Positions 8,435 to 16,862 of a DNA stretch of 64,000 bases are shown here, piece by piece. Each line of letters opens with the position of its first letter. Position 1 is the stretch's first letter. Source of the stretch: CAZAQK01 sp046344715 (lineage in GTDB: Bacteria; Pseudomonadota; Alphaproteobacteria; Rickettsiales; SXRF01); the NCBI GenBank assembly GCA_046344715.1, contig JBKDKX010000018.1:40053-104052 (forward strand), in the 5' to 3' direction. Position numbers and translations under genes: made by a program. Below the pieces are notes generated by a model. The model made no database searches. It worked only from the letters and a program-made list of their open reading frames with translations, and had not been told where the DNA came from.

Positions 8435-9292
8435 ATGAAAAGACATATACTTCTAGTTACAACTATTCTTGCACTCACTGCTTGCAGCGATAGTAAAGAT
8501 GAAACCGCAGCACCAAAACCACCAGATAGCGCTGATAAGCTCTATGCAGATGCACGCCAGCTTCTGGATGAAAAAGAGTATGAGGATGCGGTGGCAGCCT
8601 TTGAAGAGGTGGAGCGCCAGCATCCTTATTCCGAATGGGCAGGGCACGCGCAGATTATGGCAGCCTACGCACATTACCAGCGTGAGAAATATGATGAAGC
8701 CATCGCTATTTTGGAGCGCTATGTAAAACTCTATCCGGGCGAGGCCTCAGCCGCCTATGCATATTACCTGATTGCGCTTTGCTATTACGAACAAATTTCC
8801 GATGTCGGCCGCGATCAGAAAATGACCGAGCTTTCCATGCAAGCCTTGCGTGATGTGATTCGCCGCTTCCCCGAAAGCGAATATGCGCGTGATGCGCGGA
8901 TAAAGCTTGATCTTACTATCGACCATCTGGCAGGCAAGGAAATGCAGGTTGGTCGCTATTATCTCGGCCAGGATGATTATATCGCCGCCGCTAACCGCTT
9001 CCGATTTGTCGTAGAAAATTACCAGACCACGAACCACACCGCAGAGGCACTACACCGCCTTGTGGAATGTTACTTGAAGCTTGGCGTGAAGGAAGAAGCC
9101 CAAAAATACGCAGCGGTGCTGGGCTATAACTTCCCAACCAGTTTGTGGTATCGCGATAGTTACAAATTGCTGGTGGCAGAAGGTGTTGATATTGCAAAAC
9201 CCACTGAACCCGATTCGTCCAGGTGGGACAGGATGATCCCATGCAGTCCCGACATTGCGAGCGTAGCGAAGCAATCCAGTTTCAAATACTAA
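8435..9292 (+). CDS. bamD: Outer-membrane assembly lipoprotein BamD
   Basis: Lipoprotein of the BAM complex, which inserts beta-barrel proteins into the outer membrane. The N terminus MKRHILLVTTILALTACS carries a lipobox (LTAC, acylated Cys near residue 17). It is followed by TPR-type repeats: ADKLYADARQLLDEKEYEDA, then PYSEWAGHAQIMAAYAHY, then YPGEASAAYAYYLIALCYY, then the RFPESEYARDA region. The natural end seems to lie near VAEGVDIAKP. The last roughly 15 residues (PDIASVAKQSSFKY) are encoded by the first arm of a dispersed palindromic repeat, so the 3' end was rewritten by repeat insertion. recN follows 50 bases later. Confidence 0.95.
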   Translation: MKRHILLVTTILALTACSDSKDETAAPKPPDSADKLYADARQLLDEKEYEDAVAAFEEVERQHPYSEWAGHAQIMAAYAHYQREKYDEAIAILERYVKLYPGEASAAYAYYLIALCYYEQISDVGRDQKMTELSMQALRDVIRRFPESEYARDARIKLDLTIDHLAGKEMQVGRYYLGQDDYIAAANRFRFVVENYQTTNHTAEALHRLVECYLKLGVKEEAQKYAAVLGYNFPTSLWYRDSYKLLVAEGVDIAKPTEPDSSRWDRMIPCSPDIASVAKQSSFKY

Positions 9293-9329
9293 CGTGGATT
9301 GCTTCGTCGCCTTTGCTCCTCGCAATGAC
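9252..9329. repeat. Dispersed palindromic repeat overlapping the bamD 3' end
   Basis: Large imperfect inverted repeat. The left arm CATTGCGAGCGTAGCGAAGC pairs with the right arm TGGATTGCTTCG...CCTCGCAATG. This is the widespread type of intergenic repeat with a 'gcgaagcaatcca' core. The bamD stop codon (9290-9292) lies in its loop region, so its left arm is translated. Confidence 0.88.
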
Positions 9330-9342
9330 AATATGAGGTGAT

Positions 9343-11025
9343 ATGCTGACACAGCTTTCCATTCGCAATATCGTCCTGATTGAAAGCTGCGATATTACGC
9401 TTGGCAGCGGCCTCTGTGTGCTCTCTGGTGAGACCGGCGCAGGTAAATCCATCCTTCTTGATTCGTTAGGTCTAGTCTTGGGTGCGCGCGGCGAGGCCTC
9501 TCTTGTGCGGCGTGGTGAGCAGCAGGGCATGGTCACCGCCGAGTTTGACATCAGTGGGAATACGCAAGCATCGCAGATTTTAGAAGAGCTGGGGTTAGCG
9601 GCAGAGGATTCACTCATCATCCGCCGCACGGTTGGCAGTGATGGTAAAACGCGCTGTCACATCAATGATCAATCCGTCACCGTTTCCGCGCTGAAAAAAC
9701 TGGGTGAAGTATTGGTAGAAGTACATGGGCAACATGACCAGCGCAGCCTGATGGATGCAAGCCTGCACCGCGATATGTTGGATGATTACGCAGGCCAGTT
9801 AGCACAACGCAAGCAGGTAGCCGCAGCCTACGGCGAGTGGAAAAATCATGTGGATGCGTTGGCAGCGCTCAGGGTACAGATAGAGCAGGCAGCGCGTGAG
9901 CAGGATTATCTGCGCCATATGCACAACGAACTTGCGCAACTTGCGCCAGAAATCGGCGAGGAAGACACACTCACCACCCAGCGCGCCACCATGATGCAGA
10001 GTGAAAAACTCTTTGAATTATTGGGGCAGGCGATTGGTGAATTGAATGCAGGAAAAGGCGTGGCTTCTGCCCTCCGCTCAGCGCAGCGCACATTGGCGCG
10101 TTCGCCGCTGGCGGGTACAGAAGCACTTTCTGCCGTCATTGAATCATTGGAAAGAGCAGCAACAGACGCCGAAGAAGCAACCTTCGCGCTGGAAAAAATT
10201 GGTGAAGATTCCAAGTTTGATGCTGGAAAACTGGAGCGCATTGAGGAGCGATTGTTCGCGCTGAAAGCCGCCGGCCGAAAATATAATATGCCGGTGGAAG
10301 AACTGGCTAAACTGCGTGAGGAAGTGGCAGGAAAACTCAGCCTCATGGATTCGCAGGAACATAAGGTGGCAGAGCTTACGAAGGCAGCCGATGCCGCAAA
10401 GAAAATATTCGCAGACACAGCAGCAAAACTCTCCGCCGCGCGCAAGAAATCCGCAGAGAAATTGCAAAAGGCAGTGGAAACAGAGCTTGCGCCACTGAAG
10501 ATGGAAAACACCCGTTTCCATGTACGCGTGCTTCCGCAGGATGAAAGCGCATGGGCGGAACACGGTACGGACAGCGTGTTTTTCGAATGCGCAACTAACG
10601 TGAGCAAAGGCACAAAAGAAGTGGCCTATGCCTCGCTTTCCAAAATCGCATCGGGCGGGGAATTATCGCGCTTCATGCTGGCGCTGAAAGTAGCACTGTC
10701 TTCCGTGCGCCAGGCCACCACACTGATTTTTGATGAGATTGATACAGGAACAGGTGGGGCGGTCGCCGATGCCATAGGCCAGCGTTTAGGCAGGCTGGGC
10801 AAGGCCGCGCAGGTGCTGGTGGTCACGCATTTGCCACAGGTTGCGGCATGCGGAAACCAGCATTTGTTGGTGGCTAAATATGAAAAAGGCAAAAAAATCA
10901 TTACGGAAGTGAAACAACTCTCAAGTGCCGAGCGCAAAGAAGAACTGGCGCGTATGCTGGCCGGTGCCACTATCACGCCGGAAGCCCGCAAAGCCGCGCA
11001 GAAGCTGCTGGAGGCGGTGGCGTAA
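9343..11025 (+). CDS. recN: DNA repair protein RecN
   Basis: SMC-like ATPase that acts at double-strand breaks. The 560-residue length is typical. The P-loop is GETGAGKS (about residues 30-37). The central part (roughly 150-390) is Ala/Glu/Lys-rich coiled coil. The C-terminal ATPase half has the signature region ASGGELSRFMLALK, Walker B LIFDEIDTGTGG and the D-loop/H-loop VVTHLPQVAA. A GAGGTG ribosome binding site precedes the ATG. The stop codon overlaps the ligA start (TAATG at 11023-11027). The bamD-recN-ligA order is common in alphaproteobacteria. Confidence 0.98.
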   Translation: MLTQLSIRNIVLIESCDITLGSGLCVLSGETGAGKSILLDSLGLVLGARGEASLVRRGEQQGMVTAEFDISGNTQASQILEELGLAAEDSLIIRRTVGSDGKTRCHINDQSVTVSALKKLGEVLVEVHGQHDQRSLMDASLHRDMLDDYAGQLAQRKQVAAAYGEWKNHVDALAALRVQIEQAAREQDYLRHMHNELAQLAPEIGEEDTLTTQRATMMQSEKLFELLGQAIGELNAGKGVASALRSAQRTLARSPLAGTEALSAVIESLERAATDAEEATFALEKIGEDSKFDAGKLERIEERLFALKAAGRKYNMPVEELAKLREEVAGKLSLMDSQEHKVAELTKAADAAKKIFADTAAKLSAARKKSAEKLQKAVETELAPLKMENTRFHVRVLPQDESAWAEHGTDSVFFECATNVSKGTKEVAYASLSKIASGGELSRFMLALKVALSSVRQATTLIFDEIDTGTGGAVADAIGQRLGRLGKAAQVLVVTHLPQVAACGNQHLLVAKYEKGKKIITEVKQLSSAERKEELARMLAGATITPEARKAAQKLLEAVA

Positions 11026-13148
11026 TGCCTAAATCCTCCGGCCTGTTCGATATGTTAGTGGAAGACGCACGCCAGCAATGGAAAAAGCTCGCCGCTGAGA
11101 TACGCCATCATAACGCGCTGTATTACCAGCACGATGCGCCAATCATTTCTGATGCGGAATATGATAAACTATTTCGCGCACTTCAGGATTTAGAAAAGCA
11201 ATTCCCAGAGTTGCAAACACCGGATTCACCTACACAAAAAGTAGGCGCCGCCCCGCTCGAAAAATTCGCGAAAGTCAAACACAGCGTGCCGATGCTCTCG
11301 CTGAATAATGCGTTTAGTAGAGAGGATGTAGAAGATTTTATTAATCGTATTCGTAATTTTCTAAATTTAGCTCAAAATGAAGAATTGGAAATACTATGTG
11401 AGCCAAAAATTGATGGATTATCTTTCAGTGCTAGATTTGAGAAAGGAAAACTAATTTATGCGATAACTCGAGGAGATGGAGAAGTAGGTGAGTTAATCAC
11501 AGAAAATATTAGAAAAATCAAAGGATTCCCTGAAAGTCTACAGGCTGAAAAATACCCTAATATCTTGGAAATTCGTGGTGAAGTTTATATGGCACACGAA
11601 GTATTTGAGTCATTAAATAAATCACAGCGTGAAAATCAGGAGCAAGAATACGCTAATCCAAGAAATGCTGCTGCAGGGTCGTTGCGTCAATTAAACGCAG
11701 AAATCACGGCACAACGTAATTTGAGTTATTTTGTTTATGGTTGGGGTGAAGTTAGTGATTTATCATTGTTGGGTGATACTCAAGCAAGAGTTATGAAGTC
11801 TCTTGCAAAACTTGGGTTCCAAGTCATTCCACAAGAAGCGTTTAATGGCACTGAGAATATTAGATTTGCACTACAAAAGATTAGAGGTAGCATAGATAAT
11901 CTTTGGATTATTTATTGTGAGGTGAGAGATCATATACGCCCATTGTTACCTTACGATATTGATGGCATGGTATACAAAGTAAATAATCTCAAAGATCAAA
12001 AACGTCTTGATTATGTAGGCCGGGCGCCGCGCTGGGCGATTGCGCATAAATTCCCTGCCGAACGGGCGATTACGGAAATTGAAGCCATCGACATTCAGGT
12101 TGGGCGCACGGGCACACTCACGCCCGTTGCTCGCCTCAAACCCATCACCGTGGGTGGTGTGGTGGTGAGCAATGCCACGCTGCATAATGAAGATGAGATT
12201 ACCCGCAAAGATATTCGCGTGGGCGACACGGTGGTGGTGCAGCGCGCAGGGGATGTAATTCCACAGGTGGTGGAAGTGGATGCAACCAAACGCACAGCAC
12301 ATTCCAAACCTTACCAATTCCCCGATCACTGCCCCATCTGCAACAGTCAGGCCGTGCGTGAAGAAGGTGAGGTGGCGCGCCGCTGCACGGGTGGGTTGAT
12401 GTGCGAAGCGCAACTGGTGGAGCGCTTGCGGCATTTTGTGTCCCGCGGGGCGATGGATATTGAGGGCCTCGGTGAAAAGCAAATTACCGCTTTCTGGCAG
12501 GACGGGCTGATTAAAACTCCCGCCGATATTTTTCACCTGCATAAAAAAATTGCCGATATTGAAAGCCGTGAGGGCTGGGGCAAAAAATCGGTGGATAATT
12601 TAATGGCGGCGATTGAAAAGTCGCGCAATGTGTCGTTGCATAAATTCATTTTCGCGCTCGGTATCCGCCATGTCGGCGAGATTACAGCAAAACTCTTGGC
12701 GCGCACCTATGGCAGTTTCTCCGCGTGGCATGAGGCGATGCAGGTGCTTCCAGAAGGCGGCGAGGTGCGCGAGCAGCTGGATACCGTAGATGGCATTGGT
12801 GATGTGGTGATTGACGCGCTGGCGGATTTCTTCCGCGAGCCGCACAACCGTGAAATTGTTGCAAAACTCGGCAAGGAACTAAACATTGCTGATGCTGAGG
12901 CAGTAGCCGCCAATTCGCCAGTATCAGGAAAAACTGTGGTGTTTACCGGTTCCCTCATCAAAATGACACGTGCAGAAGCCAAAGCGCGGGCCGAGAGTTT
13001 AGGCGCAAAAGTGGCAGGCAGTGTTTCTGCCAAAACCGATTATGTAATAGCCGGTGATGACGCTGGCTCAAAACTGAAAAAAGCAAAGGAACTGAATGTG
13101 CGTGTACTCACAGAAGATGAATGGCTTGCCATGATAGGGCAGGGCTAG
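11025..13148 (+). CDS. ligA: NAD-dependent DNA ligase LigA
   Basis: Seals nicks in DNA using NAD+. Domains in order: Ia (HNALYYQHDAPIISDAEYDKL), adenylation domain with the AMP-accepting lysine in EPKIDG (Lys128), TRGDGEVGE, YANPRNAAAGSLRQL, DIDGMVYKV and RWAIAHKFPAE, OB fold (GRTGTLTPVARL), four-Cys zinc finger (CPICN...CTGGLMCEAQ), helix-hairpin-helix repeats (GIRHVGEITAKLL) and the C-terminal BRCT domain (GKTVVFTGSL...). At 707 residues it is slightly long. Bases about 11320-12010 are much more AT-rich and use different codons than the flanks, so the gene looks mosaic. The frame remains intact and all motifs are present, so it should be active. Confidence 0.98.
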   Translation: MPKSSGLFDMLVEDARQQWKKLAAEIRHHNALYYQHDAPIISDAEYDKLFRALQDLEKQFPELQTPDSPTQKVGAAPLEKFAKVKHSVPMLSLNNAFSREDVEDFINRIRNFLNLAQNEELEILCEPKIDGLSFSARFEKGKLIYAITRGDGEVGELITENIRKIKGFPESLQAEKYPNILEIRGEVYMAHEVFESLNKSQRENQEQEYANPRNAAAGSLRQLNAEITAQRNLSYFVYGWGEVSDLSLLGDTQARVMKSLAKLGFQVIPQEAFNGTENIRFALQKIRGSIDNLWIIYCEVRDHIRPLLPYDIDGMVYKVNNLKDQKRLDYVGRAPRWAIAHKFPAERAITEIEAIDIQVGRTGTLTPVARLKPITVGGVVVSNATLHNEDEITRKDIRVGDTVVVQRAGDVIPQVVEVDATKRTAHSKPYQFPDHCPICNSQAVREEGEVARRCTGGLMCEAQLVERLRHFVSRGAMDIEGLGEKQITAFWQDGLIKTPADIFHLHKKIADIESREGWGKKSVDNLMAAIEKSRNVSLHKFIFALGIRHVGEITAKLLARTYGSFSAWHEAMQVLPEGGEVREQLDTVDGIGDVVIDALADFFREPHNREIVAKLGKELNIADAEAVAANSPVSGKTVVFTGSLIKMTRAEAKARAESLGAKVAGSVSAKTDYVIAGDDAGSKLKKAKELNVRVLTEDEWLAMIGQG

Positions 13149-14045
13149 ATGCGTAAATCCAACCCCTTCGCACAATCACCGGCTTATTGGAAAATCAGAT
13201 TCAACCTGCCGCTTGCCGCAGTGCCTAATGCGGAGGCAGGCTTTGAGGATATGGCGCTCGCCGTTTCCACATTTGAGGTGAACGAGAAAGCAAAAATCTG
13301 GAGCTTTGAAATGCTTACGGAAGTGATGCCGGAGATGACGGAGGTGAGAAGCCGCCTGCTGGTACTTTCCACGCTGTTTGATTTTCCGACGCCGCAACCG
13401 ATGGTAGAGCGCGTTGAGCAGCAGGACTGGCTGGCGCAAGTGGCGCGCAGTTTCCCGCCGATGAAAATTGGCCGGTTTTATGTGCATGGCGCGCATTATC
13501 AGGATGCGATTCCGGCAGGTATGGTAAATATTCAGGTGGATGCCGGTGCTGCATTCGGCTCGGGCGAGCACGGCACCACAAGCTGTTGCCTGAAGGCGAT
13601 TGACTGGCTGGCGAAACAATCAGATTTTACAAACATTCTCGATATGGGGTGTGGCTCTGGCATCCTTGCGATTGCGGCAGCAAAAATCTGGCGCGTGCCG
13701 GTGATGGCTGCTGATATTGATGAAGTGGCGGTTCGCGTCACAGCCGAGAATTGCCGCATCAACCGCGTGAATAACCACATCACATCGCTGGTGTCAGATG
13801 GCTATTCGCACGAGCGCGTGCAGCGCAGCGCGCCGTATGATTTGATTATCTCTAATATTCTTGCACGGCCGCTGGTTGCGTTTGCTCCGGCACTCAAGGC
13901 AAATCTTGCAGAAGGCGGCATTGCCGTGCTTTCCGGCCTGCTTACCTCGCAGGAAACGATGGTGATGTCAGCGCATCGCGCACAGGGGCTTGCACTTAAA
14001 AAACGCTTTACCGATGGCGAATGGTGCACATTGGTGATAGGGTAA
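13149..14045 (+). CDS. prmA: Ribosomal protein L11 methyltransferase
   Basis: SAM-dependent methyltransferase that trimethylates ribosomal protein L11. The 298-residue product has the PrmA-type N-terminal domain, then DAGAAFGSGEHGTTSCCLKAIDW (the GTGxHxTT-like family signature), motif I ILDMGCGSGILAIAAAK, ADIDEVAVRVTAENC and the NPPY-like ISNILARPL. The ATG directly abuts the ligA stop, and the next gene starts 4 bases after its stop, so the three are one transcription unit. Confidence 0.95.
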   Translation: MRKSNPFAQSPAYWKIRFNLPLAAVPNAEAGFEDMALAVSTFEVNEKAKIWSFEMLTEVMPEMTEVRSRLLVLSTLFDFPTPQPMVERVEQQDWLAQVARSFPPMKIGRFYVHGAHYQDAIPAGMVNIQVDAGAAFGSGEHGTTSCCLKAIDWLAKQSDFTNILDMGCGSGILAIAAAKIWRVPVMAADIDEVAVRVTAENCRINRVNNHITSLVSDGYSHERVQRSAPYDLIISNILARPLVAFAPALKANLAEGGIAVLSGLLTSQETMVMSAHRAQGLALKKRFTDGEWCTLVIG

Positions 14046-14049
14046 ATAT

Positions 14050-15822
14050 ATGGATACCAAAGAAAAACTCGCAGCGCTGCGTGCGCAGATAAAACGGAAT
14101 AAACTACAGGGATACCTGCAGCCGGTGCATGATGAGTTCATGAGCGAATATCCACCTGCGTCCGCACAGCGCGTGCGGTGGCTTTCAGGTTTTTCCGGCT
14201 CGGCGGGCACGCTGGTGGTGCTGGAAAATAAGGCGGCACTGTTCACCGATGGCCGTTACACATTGCAGGCTGCACAGGAAACCGACACCACATTATTTGA
14301 GCAGCACAACATTACTGAGATTATGCCGGAAGCATGGCTTGCAAAAACGTGCTCCAAAGGTGCGCGCATTGGCTATGACGCGCGGCTATATACCAAAAGC
14401 ATGGTAACTCGAATTGAAAAAATGCTGCACACGAAAGATATAACATTCGTGACATGCGATAATCTGGTGGATGCTATCTGGAAAGAGCGTCCGGCGGCAC
14501 CTGCCAGCAAACTTTTTGTGCATGATCTTAAATATGCCGGTGTGGAATCGCCTGAAAAACGCCAGAAAATTGCGGAACTGTTGCAGGAAAATGCGGCGGA
14601 AGTATTGCTGCTGACTGCGCCGGATAGTGTGTGCTGGTTGCTCAACATCCGCGCATCAGACGTGGAGCACACGCCGCTGGCTCTCGGTAATGCTCTGCTC
14701 GATAAAGAGGGCAGGGTACAACTCTTTATTCATCCTAGCCGCGTAGATGATGAATTGAGGGTACAACTTGGCAATGAAGTGTCGCTGCATGAACCTGCGG
14801 TACTTAAAGATGCGCTGAACAAGCTTGCATCCGGCAAAAAGGCTGTGTGGTGCGATACGCAGCAGGTTTCCATGTGGCATATGAAAGCGCTGCATGGCGC
14901 GCATATCATAGAGGCAACAGACCCCTGCCAGAAAATGAAGGCATGCAAAAATCCGGTGGAGCTTAAGGGCATTGAAAATGCCCATGTGCGCGATGGCGCG
15001 GCGGTAGTAAAATTACTTGCATGGCTGGATAAAGAAACACAGATGCGTGCCGTAAAAGAATCAGAAGTGTGTGATAAGCTGAAAGCATTCCGCGCCGAAC
15101 ATCCCATGTTTCATGATTTGAGTTTTCCTACTATATCTGGCAGCGGCGCGCATGGTGCCATTGTGCATTACCGCGTGACACAAGAATCAGATCGCGCATT
15201 GCAAAAAGGCGAGTTATTCTTGCTCGATTCTGGCGCGCAATATCCCGATGGCACGACGGATATCACCCGCACTGTTCCCATCGGCACACCATCAACGGAG
15301 CAGGTGGATAGATTTACCCGTGTACTCAAAGGCCATATCGCCATCGCTACGGCGCGCTTCCCGAAAGGTACCACCGGCTCACAGCTGGATGCGTTCGCCC
15401 GCCAGCATCTCTGGCAGGCGGGGTTAGATTATGATCATGGCACAGGGCATGGGGTGGGATGTTTCCTTGGCGTGCATGAAGGACCACAACGCATTAGCAA
15501 GCGCGGTGGCGATGTTGCGCTTGAGCCTGGCATGATTGTATCGAACGAACCAGGTTATTACAAAACTGGAGCGTATGGCATACGCATTGAAAATCTGGTG
15601 GTGGTATCAGAGACAAAAAAAGGCGAGGATGATAAAGCCTATTATGGGTTTGATACGCTCACTTGTGTACCCATAGACACGCGCCTTGTAGATGCAAAAC
15701 TACTCACTAATGAAGAAAAAGACTGGCTGAACCAATACCACACATGGGTGCTTAAATCGCTTTCGTCGCTCGAAGATAGCGAAACGCTCGCGTGGTTGCG
15801 TACCCGCTGCGTGGGGATGTGA
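14050..15822 (+). CDS. pepP: Xaa-Pro aminopeptidase (M24B)
   Basis: Two-metal aminopeptidase P that removes N-terminal residues ahead of proline. At 590 residues it belongs to the long, three-domain class: two creatinase-like N-terminal domains (about 1-310) and the pita-bread catalytic domain. Metal ligands visible in the last are the aspartates in LLDSGAQYPDGTTDITRT, the His in HGTGHGVGCFLGVHEGP, Glu in SNEPGYY and Glu in GIRIENLVV. No signal peptide, so cytoplasmic. It ends exactly where the gene on the other strand ends (TGA at 15820-15822 next to TTA at 15823-15825). Confidence 0.93.
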   Translation: MDTKEKLAALRAQIKRNKLQGYLQPVHDEFMSEYPPASAQRVRWLSGFSGSAGTLVVLENKAALFTDGRYTLQAAQETDTTLFEQHNITEIMPEAWLAKTCSKGARIGYDARLYTKSMVTRIEKMLHTKDITFVTCDNLVDAIWKERPAAPASKLFVHDLKYAGVESPEKRQKIAELLQENAAEVLLLTAPDSVCWLLNIRASDVEHTPLALGNALLDKEGRVQLFIHPSRVDDELRVQLGNEVSLHEPAVLKDALNKLASGKKAVWCDTQQVSMWHMKALHGAHIIEATDPCQKMKACKNPVELKGIENAHVRDGAAVVKLLAWLDKETQMRAVKESEVCDKLKAFRAEHPMFHDLSFPTISGSGAHGAIVHYRVTQESDRALQKGELFLLDSGAQYPDGTTDITRTVPIGTPSTEQVDRFTRVLKGHIAIATARFPKGTTGSQLDAFARQHLWQAGLDYDHGTGHGVGCFLGVHEGPQRISKRGGDVALEPGMIVSNEPGYYKTGAYGIRIENLVVVSETKKGEDDKAYYGFDTLTCVPIDTRLVDAKLLTNEEKDWLNQYHTWVLKSLSSLEDSETLAWLRTRCVGM

Positions 15823-16767
15823 TTACGGCAGTATACGTTCCCAGTTTACATCCTCGAATGAAGGCAGTTCAAAATTTGGCATCTTTATATCGGGCATTTC
15901 CGGCATATCGGGTATTTCGACGTCTTCAACATCAAACCTAAAATCATCCAGTGAAATACCGCTTTGTTCAGGCGCAACTGTAATGCCAAAAGGTACGTGC
16001 ACCAGTTGGCCATTTAGTGTAAAGGTGACAAACACGCGCATGTTGCCAGCGCGCTCAGGCGTGAAATGAAATGCTAGGGCAGGCACGATGGCTTTTGCTT
16101 TCTTCGGGTGTTCCAGAATCGTGCTGCGCATCAGTAAGGCATTCCTCATTTCGGTCAGGTTGGTGTAAAATCCTGCTACATGTGTACCTTCACCAATGGC
16201 CGCATCGCTTGCGGCAAGTGGTGTGCCGTCAATCCGGCTGATGGAAACGATACCTGTTACCGGCCGGTTGACTGATGGTTTATTATCCAATTTCAGCTTG
16301 AAGCGATAATCCCCTGCGGAAGATTCCAGAAAATCAACTGATGTGGATTGTGTTATTTCGTCTTTGCCCAATATTGCTGGAATTAATGTAGGTGTGCCGC
16401 TTTCCAGTGTAGTAATGTCTGCCCACAGATAATGCTTACCATTATGTTTGGGTATGAAGGTTGTACTAAAAGCATTTTGCCCTCCGTTTCCCTGCACAGG
16501 CAGATAATGATAATCGCTGAAGGTTTCATCAGTGATGATAACATAAAAAGCGGCACCGTTCATACGCACCAGCTCGTCGGCCCGAGCTAGTTCGCCACCT
16601 TCATTGCTAATAATAAGGATTTCGAGTGACGTGGCTTTTCCGGCCTCAATATTCTTCGGTGCGTCGATATCAAGTGCAAGTGGAGATGATTTGTCAGACA
16701 CATCATCCGCAAAAGCAGGCGTGCTAACTAGCAAAAATGTGGATGCGAGGCGTAAATATTTATTCAT
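15823..16767 (-). CDS. Secreted protein with two beta-sandwich-like repeats and acidic tail
   Basis: Probable periplasmic protein of 314 residues. I chose the internal ATG at 16767 because it starts a clean signal peptide, MNKYLRLASTFLLVSTPAFA-DD. Two similar stretches, IITDETFSDYHYLPV...HNGKHYLWADI and GFYTNLTEMRN...ERAGNMRVFVTF, resemble the paired 'HLHLFVV...DFxHLHP...GxYRLFxDF' modules of a secreted, copper-associated family. Most of the metal-like histidines are missing here, so metal binding is doubtful. The last 45 residues are an acidic/Pro/Met tail (VEIPDMPEMPDIKMPNFELP). Function unknown. Its 3' end abuts pepP. Confidence 0.8.
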   Translation of the reverse strand: MNKYLRLASTFLLVSTPAFADDVSDKSSPLALDIDAPKNIEAGKATSLEILIISNEGGELARADELVRMNGAAFYVIITDETFSDYHYLPVQGNGGQNAFSTTFIPKHNGKHYLWADITTLESGTPTLIPAILGKDEITQSTSVDFLESSAGDYRFKLKLDNKPSVNRPVTGIVSISRIDGTPLAASDAAIGEGTHVAGFYTNLTEMRNALLMRSTILEHPKKAKAIVPALAFHFTPERAGNMRVFVTFTLNGQLVHVPFGITVAPEQSGISLDDFRFDVEDVEIPDMPEMPDIKMPNFELPSFEDVNWERILP

Positions 16768-16862
16768 ATATGATTGTGCTAATTCCACATATTTGCTTTG
16801 CAAAAATTGCATAAGCGGCTACAACTAGGCCAGTTTGTTCATAAACAGTATAGGGTTAGAAC

